The notes beneath the pieces are model-generated. The model was not told the origin of the DNA, made no database searches, and saw nothing but the letters and a program-made list of their open reading frames with translations. Positions 23,978-33,704 of a stretch of DNA of 64,000 nucleotides are shown piece after piece (position 1 is the stretch's first letter; each line of letters begins with the position of its first letter). The stretch covers positions 1 to 64,000 of the forward strand of contig PHEY01000004.1 in assembly GCA_002841335.1 (NCBI GenBank). Reading direction: 5' to 3'. Both the position numbers and the translations under genes were made by a program. The DNA comes from Actinobacteria bacterium HGW-Actinobacteria-2 (GTDB taxonomy: Bacteria > Actinomycetota > Actinomycetes > Propionibacteriales > Propionibacteriaceae).

Positions 23978-25255
23978 TTAGCGCGGACCGTCCGCCGGGT
24001 AACTGCGGGTGCGGTGGCCGGTGTAGATCTGCTTCGGCCGGACGATCTTCTGCTCCGGGTCGGTGATGAACTCCTGGTACTGCGCCGCCCACCCTGAGGC
24101 CCGCGGGACGGCGAACAGCACGGTGAACATCTCCGGCGGGAAGCCGAGGGCCTCATAGATCAGCCCGGAGTAGAAGTCGACGTTGGGGTACAGCCGCCGA
24201 GAGACGAAGTAGTCGTCCTCCAGGCCGTGGCGTTCCAGCTCCAAAGCGATCTTGAGCAGGGGATTCACCCCGGTGATCTCGAAGACGTCCTCGACCGACT
24301 TCTTGATGATCTTCGCCCGCGGATCGTAGTTCTTGTAGACGCGATGGCCGAAGCCCATCATCCGGGCCTTGCCGGCCTTCACGCCTTCGATGAACTCCGG
24401 CACCCGATCGACCGAGCCGATCTCGCGCAGCATCTTCAGCACCGCCTCGTTCGCCCCACCGTGCAGCGGGCCGTGCAGGGCGCCGATGCCGGCCGAGCAG
24501 CAGGTGAACAGGTCGTTACCCGAGGACGCCACCGAGCGCACCGCATTGGTCGAGCAGTTCTGTTCGTGGTCGGCGTGCAGGATGAACAGCACCTCCATGG
24601 CCCGCACCAGGCGCTCGTGCTCCTCATAGGGACGACCGGGCTGAGCGAACAGCATGTGCAGGAAGTTGGCGCAGTAGCCCAAGTCGTCGTCGGGGGCCAC
24701 GTAGTCCTCGCCGCGTCCCTTGCGGAAGGCGTAGGCCGCGATGGTGGGCATCTTGGCGATCAGTCGGACCAGCGCCCGGCTACGGGATTCGGGATCGTCG
24801 AAGTTACGCGCGTCGGGGTAGAAGGAGTAGAAGGAGGCCACCGACGACATCAGAATCGTCATCGGGTGGGCGGAGGCCGGGAAACCGGCGAGAACGGTCT
24901 TCACTTCCTCAGGCACCCGCCGGTGGACGGTGACCCGCTGCTCCCAAGCCTCCAACTCGGCCGTGGTCGGCAGTTCTCCGTTGAGCAGCAGCCAGGCGAC
25001 CTCCAAGTAGGTCGACTTCTCAGCCAGTTCGGCGATCGGGTAGCCGCGGTACTCCAGGACGCCGGCCTCGCCGTCGATGTAGGTGATCGCCGAGTGGCAC
25101 ACCGCGGTGTTGGTGAACCCGGGATCGAATGCGGCCAGCGGCTCGTCACCGATGCGGAACTGGCGCAGATCGGCCGCTTTGATGCTGGCCTCGGTGATGT
25201 TGAGCGTCGCCTGGGTGGCTGAAGCCGGGTGCGTGACGATCAAAGAGTCGGGCAT
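23978..25255 (-). CDS. gltA: Citrate synthase
   Basis: 425 residues, the length of type II hexameric bacterial citrate synthases. Catalytic residues are visible as His265 in GPLHGGANEA, His304 in GFGHRVYKNYDPRA and Asp360 in PNVDFYSGLIY. The N-terminal beta-strand region, characteristic of the long form, precedes DPGFTNTAVCHSAITYIDGE. It condenses acetyl-CoA and oxaloacetate in the TCA cycle; the cognate isocitrate dehydrogenase lies at 43 kb. No strong ribosome binding site is seen before the ATG. It is divergent from the GH16-like gene. Confidence 0.97.
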   Translation of the reverse strand: MPDSLIVTHPASATQATLNITEASIKAADLRQFRIGDEPLAAFDPGFTNTAVCHSAITYIDGEAGVLEYRGYPIAELAEKSTYLEVAWLLLNGELPTTAELEAWEQRVTVHRRVPEEVKTVLAGFPASAHPMTILMSSVASFYSFYPDARNFDDPESRSRALVRLIAKMPTIAAYAFRKGRGEDYVAPDDDLGYCANFLHMLFAQPGRPYEEHERLVRAMEVLFILHADHEQNCSTNAVRSVASSGNDLFTCCSAGIGALHGPLHGGANEAVLKMLREIGSVDRVPEFIEGVKAGKARMMGFGHRVYKNYDPRAKIIKKSVEDVFEITGVNPLLKIALELERHGLEDDYFVSRRLYPNVDFYSGLIYEALGFPPEMFTVLFAVPRASGWAAQYQEFITDPEQKIVRPKQIYTGHRTRSYPADGPR

Positions 25256-25376
25256 GTGCTGACATTAGGGGACCGGTGTTGCGGCGATGTGACGGTCTCG
25301 CCGTGCGACGCCGCCGGAGCGCACCCTCGCTTGGCTCTGGTCCCTCGCGAGGTGAGGTGGCATGCGATAGTTCCGT

Positions 25377-26150
25377 ATGACACCGATGTCGGAGAGTCTT
25401 CCTGCGGCGCCGAACCGCGAACCCGATCTGGATGACGACTTCAGTGCGGGCCTGAGTGCTGAGCGCTGGGTTGCGAGCTATCTGCCGCAGTGGACCACTC
25501 CCGAGCGGGCGCGTGCGCACTACACGGTGGTGGCTGAGGGAATCCAGCTACGGATATACGCAGACCAACTCGACTGGCGCATCGAAGACGCCCCCTTGCG
25601 AGTTTCGAACCTACAGACCGGCGTCTACTCAGGTCCCGTGGGCTCCACGCGCGGGACGCATCGCCACCGCGCCGATCTCGTCGTCCGCACACCGACACCA
25701 CAAAGGCTGCTGTTCGCACCATCGCGGGGTCACGTCGAGATCACCGTCTCGGCAAGTCGATCGGTTGATTGCATGGTCGCGGCCTGGCTCGTCGGCACCG
25801 AACACCGATCACCGGTGGAGTCCGGCGAGATCTGCATCTTCGAGATCGACGCGGACGCCATCGGGGCAACGACCTCGGCGCGCACCGGGGTCAAAGCCCA
25901 CCATGATCCGAACCTCACCACCGACATGGCTGAGGTGACACTCCCTTTCAATGCGTCCGCTCCCCACACGTGGACGGTGGTCTGGGGCGAAGGCCAGACC
26001 GTGATCGGCTGCGAAGGACGTATCGTGCGGCGCATCGCGCAGGCGCCGGACTATCCGCTGTTCCTGATGATCGACCTCTTCGAGACTGGGCCCCGGGGTG
26101 GCAACTACCCCAAGACCGCCACCGTCCATCGTGTGCGCGGGTGGCACTGA
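25377..26150 (+). CDS. GH16-like concanavalin-type beta-glucanase fold protein
   Basis: 257 residues, no signal peptide. The pattern DDDFSAGLSAERWVASYLPQ, VSNLQTGVYSGPVGSTRGTH, MVAAWLVGTEH and GEICIFEID follows the family-16 glycoside hydrolase/lectin jelly roll, including the C-terminal HTWTVVWGEGQTV and PDYPLFLMIDLFE strands. The classical E-x-D-x-x-E active site appears as EICIFEIDAD, so the usual spacing is altered and activity is uncertain. Absence of a leader suggests a cytoplasmic protein. Two ATGs (25377 and 25386) are possible starts and neither has a good ribosome binding site. Confidence 0.72.
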   Translation: MTPMSESLPAAPNREPDLDDDFSAGLSAERWVASYLPQWTTPERARAHYTVVAEGIQLRIYADQLDWRIEDAPLRVSNLQTGVYSGPVGSTRGTHRHRADLVVRTPTPQRLLFAPSRGHVEITVSASRSVDCMVAAWLVGTEHRSPVESGEICIFEIDADAIGATTSARTGVKAHHDPNLTTDMAEVTLPFNASAPHTWTVVWGEGQTVIGCEGRIVRRIAQAPDYPLFLMIDLFETGPRGGNYPKTATVHRVRGWH

Positions 26151-26202
26151 GGTGATCGACTCAAGGCGGCACACCAGGAACCGTCCCCGGTGTGTCGGGG
26201 GC

Positions 26203-28572
26203 TCAGGGTTTGGCGGAGAACGCGACGGGGACAGTCGCCAGCGCGCGCACCGTGCCGGACGGGCGGGCATCGACCGCGGTCTCCGGCAACGGGCGCAACT
26301 CGACGTGTCGAGGCTCGCCAGGCACGAGGTGGAACCAGTCATCGGCGACCGCGAAGCCGGGCACGACGAGGTGTGCTGACTGGGCGAAGCGGTCGGCAGT
26401 GAGGTGCACCGTCCAGCCGTCGGCGGACTCGTGCACCTCGGCTTGCAGCCCCGCCGGGGCCAGAGCGGCGGGTCGTCCCAGCGGGAAGCTGAACGCCTCG
26501 CTGACCACCTCGCCGTCCACCCGCAGGCGGGCCACAGCCACCTCCAACTCGGGGGCGCCGAAGCGGTAGGCGTAGGTGTAGTCGAAGAAACCGCCGTACA
26601 GGTCGGTGGCGTTGAGCGCGGTCACCGAGCGCGGCTCCAGCCGGACGTCCACGGTGGCGCGGGCGACCACCACCGCCCCGTCGCGCAGGCCGAAGAGCTC
26701 CAGCTGGGCAGTCACCGGCTCGGCGGTGTCGTTGGCCAGCTGCACCCGCAGGCCGTTGGTGCCCTCATCGGTCAACCCCACCCACACCGGACGCCACACC
26801 CGAGCCAGGGCGCGGAAGATCGACTTGGGCCGGTGTGCTGAGTCCAGCACGCCCCAGCCGGCGCCGGGAGCCAGGTCGGCCAGGTGGAAGACCAGCGCAC
26901 CCCGGCAGGACGAACCGGCCCGGCGCCACTCGGTGAAGGCTTCGGTGACCACCTCGGCGACCGCTGCCCGTCCGAAGTCGGCGAAGGCCAGCGGGGCGTC
27001 GGCGCGCAACTGATCGCGGTCCAGGTCGTAGAGGCGTTCGACGTAGTGATTGCGGGTATCGGCGAAGTCCCAGTCGGTTCCCGGGTCCTGCGGGACGCCC
27101 GCGTCCAGATCGAGGCTGTCGTCGTCGCTGAGGTTGGCGAAGGCCAGGCATTCGGTGGCGAAGCCCACGTTGGCGCGTCGCGCGTCCTCCAGCGGCCGCT
27201 CGTAGGCGCCGACCCCGTAGTAGTGGCCGACCCCGGCGTCCGGCGCGAACGGCAGCGCGCCGCCCGACGGCGAGCCCGGCACGTAGCCGACATCAGGTCG
27301 CAACTCGGCCACCAGGCCCGGGAGGGTGTCGGTGGCCAGCGCGGAGTACCAGCGCTGCGGCGGCAACCCGAGCATGGACGCTTGCTGGGCGATCTCGCTG
27401 CCGGCGGTACACATGGCCAGTGAGGGACTGCCCTGGCGAGCCTGAAGGAACTGACGCACCTCGGTCTCCACCAACGCCAGCCAGGCCGGGTCGGTGGCGG
27501 GGTAGTCGAAGTTGGCGAACATGAAGTCGGCCACCACCAGCAGGCCCAGCTCGTCGCACAGCTCGAAGAATGCCGGTGCCTCGTAGGTGGCGATGCCCGG
27601 GACGCGCAGCAGGTTCGCTCCGGCGTCGGCCAGTTGTTTTAGCAGCGGCAGGCAGGTCGCCCGGTCGCCGGACAGTCCCAGCAGATCGGCGTTGGTCCAC
27701 ACCGCGCCCCGGCAGAAGATCGGGACACCGTTGATGGCGATGCCGACTTCGTCGCCGGTGCTCACCTCCAGGTGTCGGAAGCCGGTGCGGGTGAGCAGGT
27801 GAGCGTCGCCGTCGAGCACCACCTCGATGTCGTACAGCGCCGGGGTGCCGTGAGTGGCCGGCCACCACGGGTCGACATCGGGCATCACCAGAGTGGCGAT
27901 GCTGCGTTCGCTGTCACCGGTGAACGACGTCTCCACTCCGGCGCATCGCAGCACCAGCCCGTCCGGGACGCCCGCGGCCGAGACTGCCAACAGGCCGGCC
28001 CCGTCCTCGCTCAGATCGGCGGCGATCCGGACCTGATCGAGACTGATCCGTCCGGGCCGGATCAGTCGGATCGGGCGATAGGGGCCGACGGCCTGAATGG
28101 TCGGCGCCCAGCCGGGCATGTGTCCCAACAGGGTGGTGCGCACCAGCCGCAAGCCCTGGTCATCGAGCAGGCGCGGACGCCACAGCGCGCGCGGCCCCTT
28201 GGCGGCCAACGCCTCGGTGAGTGCGATGAAGCGGATCGCCACTTCGTCCTCGCCGGTCAACTCGACGTCCAGATCGAGGGCCACGTACATCGAGTCGCTG
28301 TGTGCGATCAGCTCGCCGTTGAGGAAGATCTCGGCCAACGTGGCCAGGCCCTCGAACCGCAGGACGGCCGGCCCGGCGGGCTGGCTGAGTCGGCAGCGGT
28401 ACCACCAGTCCCGATCCTGCAGGGGAACCGGTGTCGCCGGGTCGAACAGCCCGGCTCGGGTCAATGCCTGTGCAACCGTGCCGGGCACCGCGGCGTCCAC
28501 CTCGCCACCGGGGGCGTCCAGCCGCCAGCCGGTGTTCAGTTCGGTGACGACGGCGTCGAGGTGGCGGTGCAT
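26203..28572 (-). CDS. GH2-family beta-mannosidase-like glycoside hydrolase
   Basis: 789 residues from ATG 28570-28572, which overlaps the DUF1839 stop (TGATG). The N-terminal sugar-binding jelly roll has NTGWRLDAPGG, DRDWWYRCRL and FLNGELIAHSDSMY. An Ig-like domain is followed by a TIM barrel with NGVPIFCRGAVWTNAD, ANLLRVPGIATYE and LLVVADFMFANFDYP. The acid/base candidate is Glu393 in CTAGSEIAQQ, where standard beta-mannosidases have GNNE. The nucleophile candidate is Glu474 in GFATECLAF. No leader, so cytoplasmic. The altered acid/base motif and DUF1839 linkage suggest a substrate other than simple mannosides. Confidence 0.82.
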   Translation of the reverse strand: MHRHLDAVVTELNTGWRLDAPGGEVDAAVPGTVAQALTRAGLFDPATPVPLQDRDWWYRCRLSQPAGPAVLRFEGLATLAEIFLNGELIAHSDSMYVALDLDVELTGEDEVAIRFIALTEALAAKGPRALWRPRLLDDQGLRLVRTTLLGHMPGWAPTIQAVGPYRPIRLIRPGRISLDQVRIAADLSEDGAGLLAVSAAGVPDGLVLRCAGVETSFTGDSERSIATLVMPDVDPWWPATHGTPALYDIEVVLDGDAHLLTRTGFRHLEVSTGDEVGIAINGVPIFCRGAVWTNADLLGLSGDRATCLPLLKQLADAGANLLRVPGIATYEAPAFFELCDELGLLVVADFMFANFDYPATDPAWLALVETEVRQFLQARQGSPSLAMCTAGSEIAQQASMLGLPPQRWYSALATDTLPGLVAELRPDVGYVPGSPSGGALPFAPDAGVGHYYGVGAYERPLEDARRANVGFATECLAFANLSDDDSLDLDAGVPQDPGTDWDFADTRNHYVERLYDLDRDQLRADAPLAFADFGRAAVAEVVTEAFTEWRRAGSSCRGALVFHLADLAPGAGWGVLDSAHRPKSIFRALARVWRPVWVGLTDEGTNGLRVQLANDTAEPVTAQLELFGLRDGAVVVARATVDVRLEPRSVTALNATDLYGGFFDYTYAYRFGAPELEVAVARLRVDGEVVSEAFSFPLGRPAALAPAGLQAEVHESADGWTVHLTADRFAQSAHLVVPGFAVADDWFHLVPGEPRHVELRPLPETAVDARPSGTVRALATVPVAFSAKP

Positions 28573-29546
28573 CAGCCGACCTTGCTGGTCAGGCCCGTCA
28601 TGATCGCCTCCCAGGCGGCGACCGATGGCTCCAAGGCGGTGGCCAACGAGTCGAAGCGTCGCCGGGCGACCGCGCGGGCCAGCGTGAACTGAGTGGTCTT
28701 GGCGTTGTCGCAGATGGTCTTGGCCGCGGCTGCCTCCTCGGCGAACTCCGCTGCGTCCAGCCAGGTCAGGTGGCTGGAAAGCAACTCGAAGTTGGCCCCG
28801 AACTGGCGCACGGTGTTGAACGCGTACAGGTGGAAGAAGTCCAGGCCGCGTTCGGCCACGTGCTCCACCTGGGTGGGAAAGGCGGCGTGGAAGGTGGCCA
28901 GCGGGTTGGTCTGCGGACGGCGCGTCAGGTGTTGGCTCAACAGGTCGCGGGCCACCCCACGCTGGGCGTCCTCGCTGGGCAGGACGTCCGGCAGCTTGGC
29001 GAACTCGGTGTAGGGGATCCAGCGCAGCCCGAACTCGGTGGCGTGCTGGAACACACCCTCGTAGTCGGCGCCGCTGAGAGCGAAGTAGGAGTCGTTGTGG
29101 AAGTACTCCATGGTCTTGGCCACCGGATCGAGCCGGTTGATCCCGACGGTGGTCTTGCCGTGCTCGATGCCGTAGGTGACCCCGGCGGTGTCCGGGAGAT
29201 AGAAGCTGTCCATCTCGACCAGGCACAGCCGGCCTCGTCCCAGCTGGGTGAGCACGTGCGCCTCGACGGTGTCGTAGAGGGCCAACTCGGTGACGACCAC
29301 CCCATAGAGGCGTTCGAGGTCTTCCAGCGGCACCTTGAAGAAGGTGAACTGATCACCCTCGAAGTCTTGGGTGAGCGTGAAGCCGAGCATCGCTTCGGGG
29401 GCCACGCCCAGGGACCAGAGCGCTTCGATCCACAGATCGACGTAGCAATTGGTCTGCGGCCAGGCCCGCTCGGGACTGTGGAGTCGATGGGGGACATAAC
29501 CGCTCGGCTGCGCCTGCGGAAAAACCGCCACCCCAGGATCGATCAT
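28572..29546 (-). CDS. DUF1839 family protein
   Basis: 324 residues from ATG 29544-29546; the frame is open further upstream, but the family N-terminus begins here. Motifs: PQTNCYVDLWIEALWSLG, GDQFTFFKVPLEDLERLYG, LVEMDSFYLPDTAGVTYG and YFHNDSYFALSGADYEGVF. These fit DUF1839, found in some bacteria beside carrier proteins and aminoacyl:carrier-protein ligases. A conserved Cys in TNCY and His/Asp in FHND hint at a cysteine-peptidase-like fold, but no activity is established. Coupled by one base to the GH2 gene. No carrier protein or ligase gene is present in this window. Confidence 0.8.
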   Translation of the reverse strand: MIDPGVAVFPQAQPSGYVPHRLHSPERAWPQTNCYVDLWIEALWSLGVAPEAMLGFTLTQDFEGDQFTFFKVPLEDLERLYGVVVTELALYDTVEAHVLTQLGRGRLCLVEMDSFYLPDTAGVTYGIEHGKTTVGINRLDPVAKTMEYFHNDSYFALSGADYEGVFQHATEFGLRWIPYTEFAKLPDVLPSEDAQRGVARDLLSQHLTRRPQTNPLATFHAAFPTQVEHVAERGLDFFHLYAFNTVRQFGANFELLSSHLTWLDAAEFAEEAAAAKTICDNAKTTQFTLARAVARRRFDSLATALEPSVAAWEAIMTGLTSKVG

Positions 29547-29724
29547 GCGGCTGAGGTTAGCATCGCCTGCCGAGCCCCAACCCGACGGCCGAGACGAATT
29601 CGGCGCTGGATTCGCTTGGGCGCCGCTTTCAAGGTGATCACCGGAATCCACAGTCGAAAACATCCCACCGGTGCCGGCTGTGGAAGGTGACTGATTGCCT
29701 CCGATCCTCACCACAGTCACGTGC

Positions 29725-30579
29725 GTGAACAAGAAACTCACCTATCTCCTTGCCCACGATGGGTTTGTCCGGGTCGCGGATCATCCCGATCTCAGGTCGA
29801 CGCTGTCGAGAATGCGGCCGGCCGGACACGTGGAGTCTCCGTTGCCGGGAGTCTTCGTTGCGCCGGGCTACGACTACCTGACCTGGTTGCGTGCCGTGAC
29901 GGCGTGGGCAGGTCCCGACGGAGTGCTGCACGCCCGATCGGCGGCATCGCTGTGGCTCCCGGACCTGATCACCTCGACCGCTTACATCGCGCACCCTCGA
30001 CTGCTTTCGCGCAGGCGAGTCGTGGTGTGTCGCCGCCGGGTGCCTCCGGAGTTCGTGGAGGTTACCGCGGGTGTGCGTCATGTCAGTGCTTCCTACGCCG
30101 CAGCTGAACTGGCAGGCGCGGACGACGGGCGCGCGGTTTGCGAGGCGCTGCGGCAGGCGCGTGCAGACCCGGAGTCCCTGGACCATGCACTGGCGGCTCT
30201 CAAAGGCACCAAAGACCAACGTGCTCGGGTGCGGGTGCTAGCCGAAGCGGTCGCCAACCCCTGGTCCTACGCGGAGCTCCGGCTCCAACGGATTCTCCGT
30301 CGGGAGGGGATCACCGACTGGGTGGCGAACCAACCTTTGCGACTGGGGTCGACGTTGGTCATCCCGGACATCCGGTTTCGTCGGCGGAGGCTGATTGTCG
30401 AGTTCGATGGTCGTCAGGTGCACGACAATCGCGCGAGATTCCTGGCCGATCGTGAACGGCTCAACCTGCTGGAGGCCTTCGGCTACCACGTGCTGAGGTT
30501 CGGCTGGGAGCATCTCGACGATCCCGATTACGTGGTGGGGGCGGTCCGCTCGGCGTTGCGACGAGCGTCGCTCGCTTAG
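29725..30579 (+). CDS. AbiEi-like/PD-(D/E)XK (DUF559) endonuclease-domain protein
   Basis: 284 residues from GTG 29725; a TTG at 29695 is an alternative start. The N-terminal part (LAHDGFVRVADHPDL, PGVFVAPGYDYLTWLRAV, ARSAASLWLPDL) resembles AbiEi-type winged-helix antitoxin or transcription-factor domains. The C-terminal 80 residues have VIPDIRFRRRRLIVEFDGRQVH, with the D-x(n)-E-x-D/G spacing of a Vsr/DUF559 PD-(D/E)XK nuclease, and FGYHVLRFGWEHL. Such proteins are common singletons in actinobacteria with no proven role. No partner toxin gene is adjacent. Confidence 0.72.
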   Translation: MNKKLTYLLAHDGFVRVADHPDLRSTLSRMRPAGHVESPLPGVFVAPGYDYLTWLRAVTAWAGPDGVLHARSAASLWLPDLITSTAYIAHPRLLSRRRVVVCRRRVPPEFVEVTAGVRHVSASYAAAELAGADDGRAVCEALRQARADPESLDHALAALKGTKDQRARVRVLAEAVANPWSYAELRLQRILRREGITDWVANQPLRLGSTLVIPDIRFRRRRLIVEFDGRQVHDNRARFLADRERLNLLEAFGYHVLRFGWEHLDDPDYVVGAVRSALRRASLA

Positions 30580-30696
30580 CGTGGGAGGATTTCACCCGTC
30601 GATGCCGTACGCGCGCCCCTGCTCCGCGCTCACGCTCATCTGGGGCCGGATTCGTCCCATCAGAACGAGGAACAGTGACCTCGTCGAGGCCTGTTT

Positions 30697-30725
30697 TGAC
30701 CCCCCACAACCGGCGCGGTAATCTT
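30697..30725 (+). promoter_or_regulatory. Sigma-70-type promoter for rplM-rpsI
   Basis: TTGACC (30697-30702), a 17-base spacer and TAATCT (30720-30725) make a near-consensus promoter, 81 nt upstream of the rplM start. The leader between them shows no clear hairpin by eye. Confidence 0.75.
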
Positions 30726-30806
30726 AGGCGCTGTTGCGCAGAGGTCTGGCCTAGGCCGACCCCGCACTCCAATTGACCACAACTTACGGAAGCAGGACGA
30801 AGACCC

Positions 30807-31250
30807 GTGTCTACGTACAGCCCCAAGCCTGGCGAAATCACCAGGGCCTGGCTCGTGATCGATGCCACCGACGTCGTTCTCGGGCGGTTGGCCGTCACCG
30901 CGGCCACCCTGCTGCGCGGCAAGCACAAGGCGCAGTATGCGCCCCACGTCGACACCGGCGACTTCGTCATCGTGGTCAACGCCTCCAAGATTGCCCTCAC
31001 CGGCAGCAAGGCCACCGACAAGCTGGCCATCCGTCACTCCGGTCGCCCCGGCGGCCTGAAGTCGGTGCCCTACGGTGAGCTGCTCGCCAAGGATCCGCGC
31101 AAGGCTGTTGAGCGCGCGGTCTGGGGCATGCTGCCCAAGAACAAGCTGGCCCGCCAGCAGTTGAAGAAGCTCAAGGTCTACGCAGGCCCGGAGCATCCGC
31201 ACACTGCGCAGAAGCCGCAGGCCTACCAGATCACCCAGATCGCCCAGTGA
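30807..31250 (+). CDS. rplM: 50S ribosomal protein L13
   Basis: 147 residues, standard length. The N-terminus [20 protein letters not shown] and the signature [18 protein letters not shown] with [18 protein letters not shown] are diagnostic. GTG is used as start, with a weak AGGACGA upstream. It is followed by rpsI after 14 nt, the conserved L13-S9 pair. It binds 23S rRNA early in large-subunit assembly. Confidence 0.98.
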   Translation: MSTYSPKPGEITRAWLVIDATDVVLGRLAVTAATLLRGKHKAQYAPHVDTGDFVIVVNASKIALTGSKATDKLAIRHSGRPGGLKSVPYGELLAKDPRKAVERAVWGMLPKNKLARQQLKKLKVYAGPEHPHTAQKPQAYQITQIAQ

Positions 31251-31264
31251 CGCAAGGAATCATC

Positions 31265-31780
31265 GTGACCGAGACCGTCGAAGAGACCGTGGACACCGAG
31301 GTCGTCCCCTTCACCGAGGGCGACCGCGAAATCGCCTACCGCGCGGAGGCTGAGTCCAGCACTTCGCAGCCCTCCGGCCGTCCGGCCATGGTTGCCGCTG
31401 CTGGCGCCACCGGCCGCCGCAAGGAGGCCATCGCCCGCGTCCGGATCGTGCCGGGCACCGGCAAGTTCACGATCAACGGTCGCGAACTCGAGGACTACTT
31501 CCCGAACAAGCTGCACCAGCAGACCGTCAACGAGCCCTTCGTCACCGCTGGTGTCCAGGGCGCCTACGACGTGATCGCCACGATCGTCGGCGGCGGAGTC
31601 ACCGGCCAGGCCGGTGCGCTGCGTCTGGGCATCGCCCGCTCGCTGAACGCTGTCGACGCCGAGGCCAGCCGCCCGGCGCTGAAGAAGGCCGGCCTGCTGA
31701 CCCGTGACGCTCGGATCAAGGAACGCAAGAAGGCCGGTCTGAAGAAGGCCCGTAAGGCTCCGCAGTACAGCAAGCGCTGA
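31265..31780 (+). CDS. rpsI: 30S ribosomal protein S9
   Basis: 171 residues from GTG 31265 with AAGGA 7 nt upstream. An acidic N-terminal extension of ~45 residues ([15 protein letters not shown]), usual in actinobacteria, precedes the conserved core starting [20 protein letters not shown]. The core continues through [19 protein letters not shown] and ends in the basic tail KAPQYSKR that reaches the ribosomal P site. The upstream in-frame codon at 31247 lacks a ribosome binding site. Co-transcribed with rplM and followed after 13 nt by glmM. Confidence 0.98.
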   Translation: MTETVEETVDTEVVPFTEGDREIAYRAEAESSTSQPSGRPAMVAAAGATGRRKEAIARVRIVPGTGKFTINGRELEDYFPNKLHQQTVNEPFVTAGVQGAYDVIATIVGGGVTGQAGALRLGIARSLNAVDAEASRPALKKAGLLTRDARIKERKKAGLKKARKAPQYSKR

Positions 31781-31793
31781 CCGGCCGTACCGA

Positions 31794-33164
31794 ATGGCGC
31801 GCCTGTTCGGAACGGACGGGGTCCGTGGAGTCGCGAATCAGGACCTGACCGCAGAGATCGCTCTGGAACTGTCGATCGCTGCTGCCCACGTACTGGCAGA
31901 GGCCGGTGCGTTCAGCTCCGATCGGCGTCCGGTGGCCCTGGTGGGTCGCGATACCCGAGCCAGTGGCGAGTTCTTGGAAGCTGCCGTGGTGGCCGGTTTG
32001 GCCTCCGCGGGGGTGGACGTGGTTCGCCTGGGCGTGATTCCTACCCCCGGGGTTGCCTACCTGGTGGGCAGCCTGGAAGCCGATCTCGGTGTGATGCTGT
32101 CGGCCAGTCACAACCCGATGCCCGACAACGGCATCAAGTTCTTCGCTCGCGGTGGGGTGAAACTCGACGACGCCATCGAGGACGCCATCGAGGAGCAGCT
32201 CGGTGAGCCCTGGGAGCGTCCGGTCGGTGCCGAGGTGGGACGAGTCAGTGGTGACGCCGGCGCGGTTGAGGGCTACATCGCACATCTGGTCGCCAGCCTT
32301 GGCGACAACTCCAGCCTCGAAGGCCTGAAGGTCGTCATCGACTGCGCCAACGGCGCGGCATTCCTGACGGCGTTGGCCGCGTTCGATGCGCAGGGCGCAG
32401 AGGTTATTCCGCTGCACGCCCAGCCGGACGGGCTCAACATCAACGACAACTGTGGGTCGACCCACCTGGCCTCACTGCAGGCCGCGGTGGTCGCAGAAGG
32501 TGCCGATCTCGGTATCGCCCTGGACGGCGACGCCGACCGGTGCCTGGCGGTGGATGCCGCCGGCGAACTCGTCGATGGTGATCAGATCTTGGCGATCCTG
32601 GCGCTGGCCATGCGGGAGGCGAAGACCCTGCATTCCGACACTGTGGTCGCCACGGTGATGAGCAACCTGGGCTTCCTCCAGGCGATGAAGGCCGAAGGAA
32701 TCTCGGTCGACCAGACCAAGGTGGGCGACCGCTACGTGCTGGAGGCGATGAACGCCAACGGCTTCACTCTCGGCGGGGAACAATCCGGGCACGTGATCAT
32801 GAGCGAGTTCGCCACCACCGGCGACGGCGTGCTCACCGCGCTGCACCTGGCTGCGCGGATGGTGCGCACCGGCAAGCCGCTGAGTGAGCTGGCCGCGGTG
32901 ATGGTCCGTCTGCCGCAGGTGATGATCAACGTCCCCGGGGTGAACAAGACCCGGGCCGGGATCGATCCGGTGGTGGCCCAGGCCGTCTCTGCGGCGGCCC
33001 GCGAACTCGGCGACTCCGGCCGGGTGCTGCTGCGTCCGTCCGGTACCGAACCGCTGGTGCGGGTCATGGTCGAAGCCGAAACCGCTCAGAAGGCCCGCGA
33101 GGTCGCCGAACACCTGGCCACCGTGGTCCGCGAAGAACTCGCGCTGACGCCGAGTGCTCGCTGA
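31794..33164 (+). CDS. glmM: Phosphoglucosamine mutase
   Basis: 456 residues, normal length. The start [12 protein letters not shown], the phosphoserine loop [17 protein letters not shown], the metal loop DGDADRC and the sugar loop GGEQSGHVI followed by the phosphate loop [14 protein letters not shown] are all present. It converts glucosamine-6-phosphate to glucosamine-1-phosphate for UDP-GlcNAc and peptidoglycan synthesis. It follows rpsI closely, the usual actinobacterial order, and glmS, the preceding step of the pathway, lies 1.6 kb downstream. Convergent with a GNAT gene. Confidence 0.98.
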   Translation: MARLFGTDGVRGVANQDLTAEIALELSIAAAHVLAEAGAFSSDRRPVALVGRDTRASGEFLEAAVVAGLASAGVDVVRLGVIPTPGVAYLVGSLEADLGVMLSASHNPMPDNGIKFFARGGVKLDDAIEDAIEEQLGEPWERPVGAEVGRVSGDAGAVEGYIAHLVASLGDNSSLEGLKVVIDCANGAAFLTALAAFDAQGAEVIPLHAQPDGLNINDNCGSTHLASLQAAVVAEGADLGIALDGDADRCLAVDAAGELVDGDQILAILALAMREAKTLHSDTVVATVMSNLGFLQAMKAEGISVDQTKVGDRYVLEAMNANGFTLGGEQSGHVIMSEFATTGDGVLTALHLAARMVRTGKPLSELAAVMVRLPQVMINVPGVNKTRAGIDPVVAQAVSAAARELGDSGRVLLRPSGTEPLVRVMVEAETAQKAREVAEHLATVVREELALTPSAR

Positions 33165-33183
33165 CGCCAAGCCAAAGCTGGCC

Positions 33184-33591
33184 TCAGTCGAGGCGGCGAC
33201 CCAACACCTGCACGTACTGCGGGACGTAGCCCAGGTGGGTGTAGAAGTCGACGACCTTGCTGTTCTCCGAGCGCACCATGAACTGGATCTTCGGCGCGCC
33301 CTGGCCACGCAACCAGGTCTCGGCGCCGGCCATCAACTGACGGCCCACACCCCTGCCCTGGTAGGCGGGTTTGACGGCCAGGTAGTAGGCCCAGCCCCGA
33401 TGGCCGTCGTATCCGACCATCACCGTGCCGACCAAGTGGCCGTCCTGGCGTAGTCCGAGCACGGTCGAGCACGGCCCGTTGATCGCCTTCATGAAGTCGG
33501 CGCGGGCGTCGTTCCACGGCCGGGTCAGGTCACACTCCTCCCACAGGAGAGTGGCCAGGCGCGCGTCGGTGGCGGTGAGCTTTTCGATCAC
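33184..33591 (-). CDS. GNAT-family N-acetyltransferase (YpeA-like)
   Basis: 135 residues from a GTG at 33589-33591 with GAGGGG upstream. The short N-terminus (ATLLWEECDLTRPWNDARADF) and acetyl-CoA loop LAVKPAYQGRGVGRQLMAGAE, then IQFMVRSENSKVVDFYTHLGY, match the YpeA group of single-domain GNATs. The substrate is unknown. It is separated by 19 nt from the glmM stop in convergent orientation and stands apart from coaA by about 110 nt of non-coding sequence. Confidence 0.88.
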   Translation of the reverse strand: MIEKLTATDARLATLLWEECDLTRPWNDARADFMKAINGPCSTVLGLRQDGHLVGTVMVGYDGHRGWAYYLAVKPAYQGRGVGRQLMAGAETWLRGQGAPKIQFMVRSENSKVVDFYTHLGYVPQYVQVLGRRLD

Positions 33592-33704
33592 GAGATTCCC
33601 CTCGAGGCGTGGCCCCATCCCCCTGGGGCCCGACTCGGGGGCAGGATATCGCTCCCGGTGCCATCAGCGGGAGGGGGTGGCCAAGATCGGTTCGCGCCTC
33701 GACC

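Noticed and set aside
29725..30579. AbiE-type toxin-antitoxin system
   Set aside because: The protein has an AbiEi-like front but no AbiEii nucleotidyltransferase gene next to it, and its tail is a PD-(D/E)XK-like domain.
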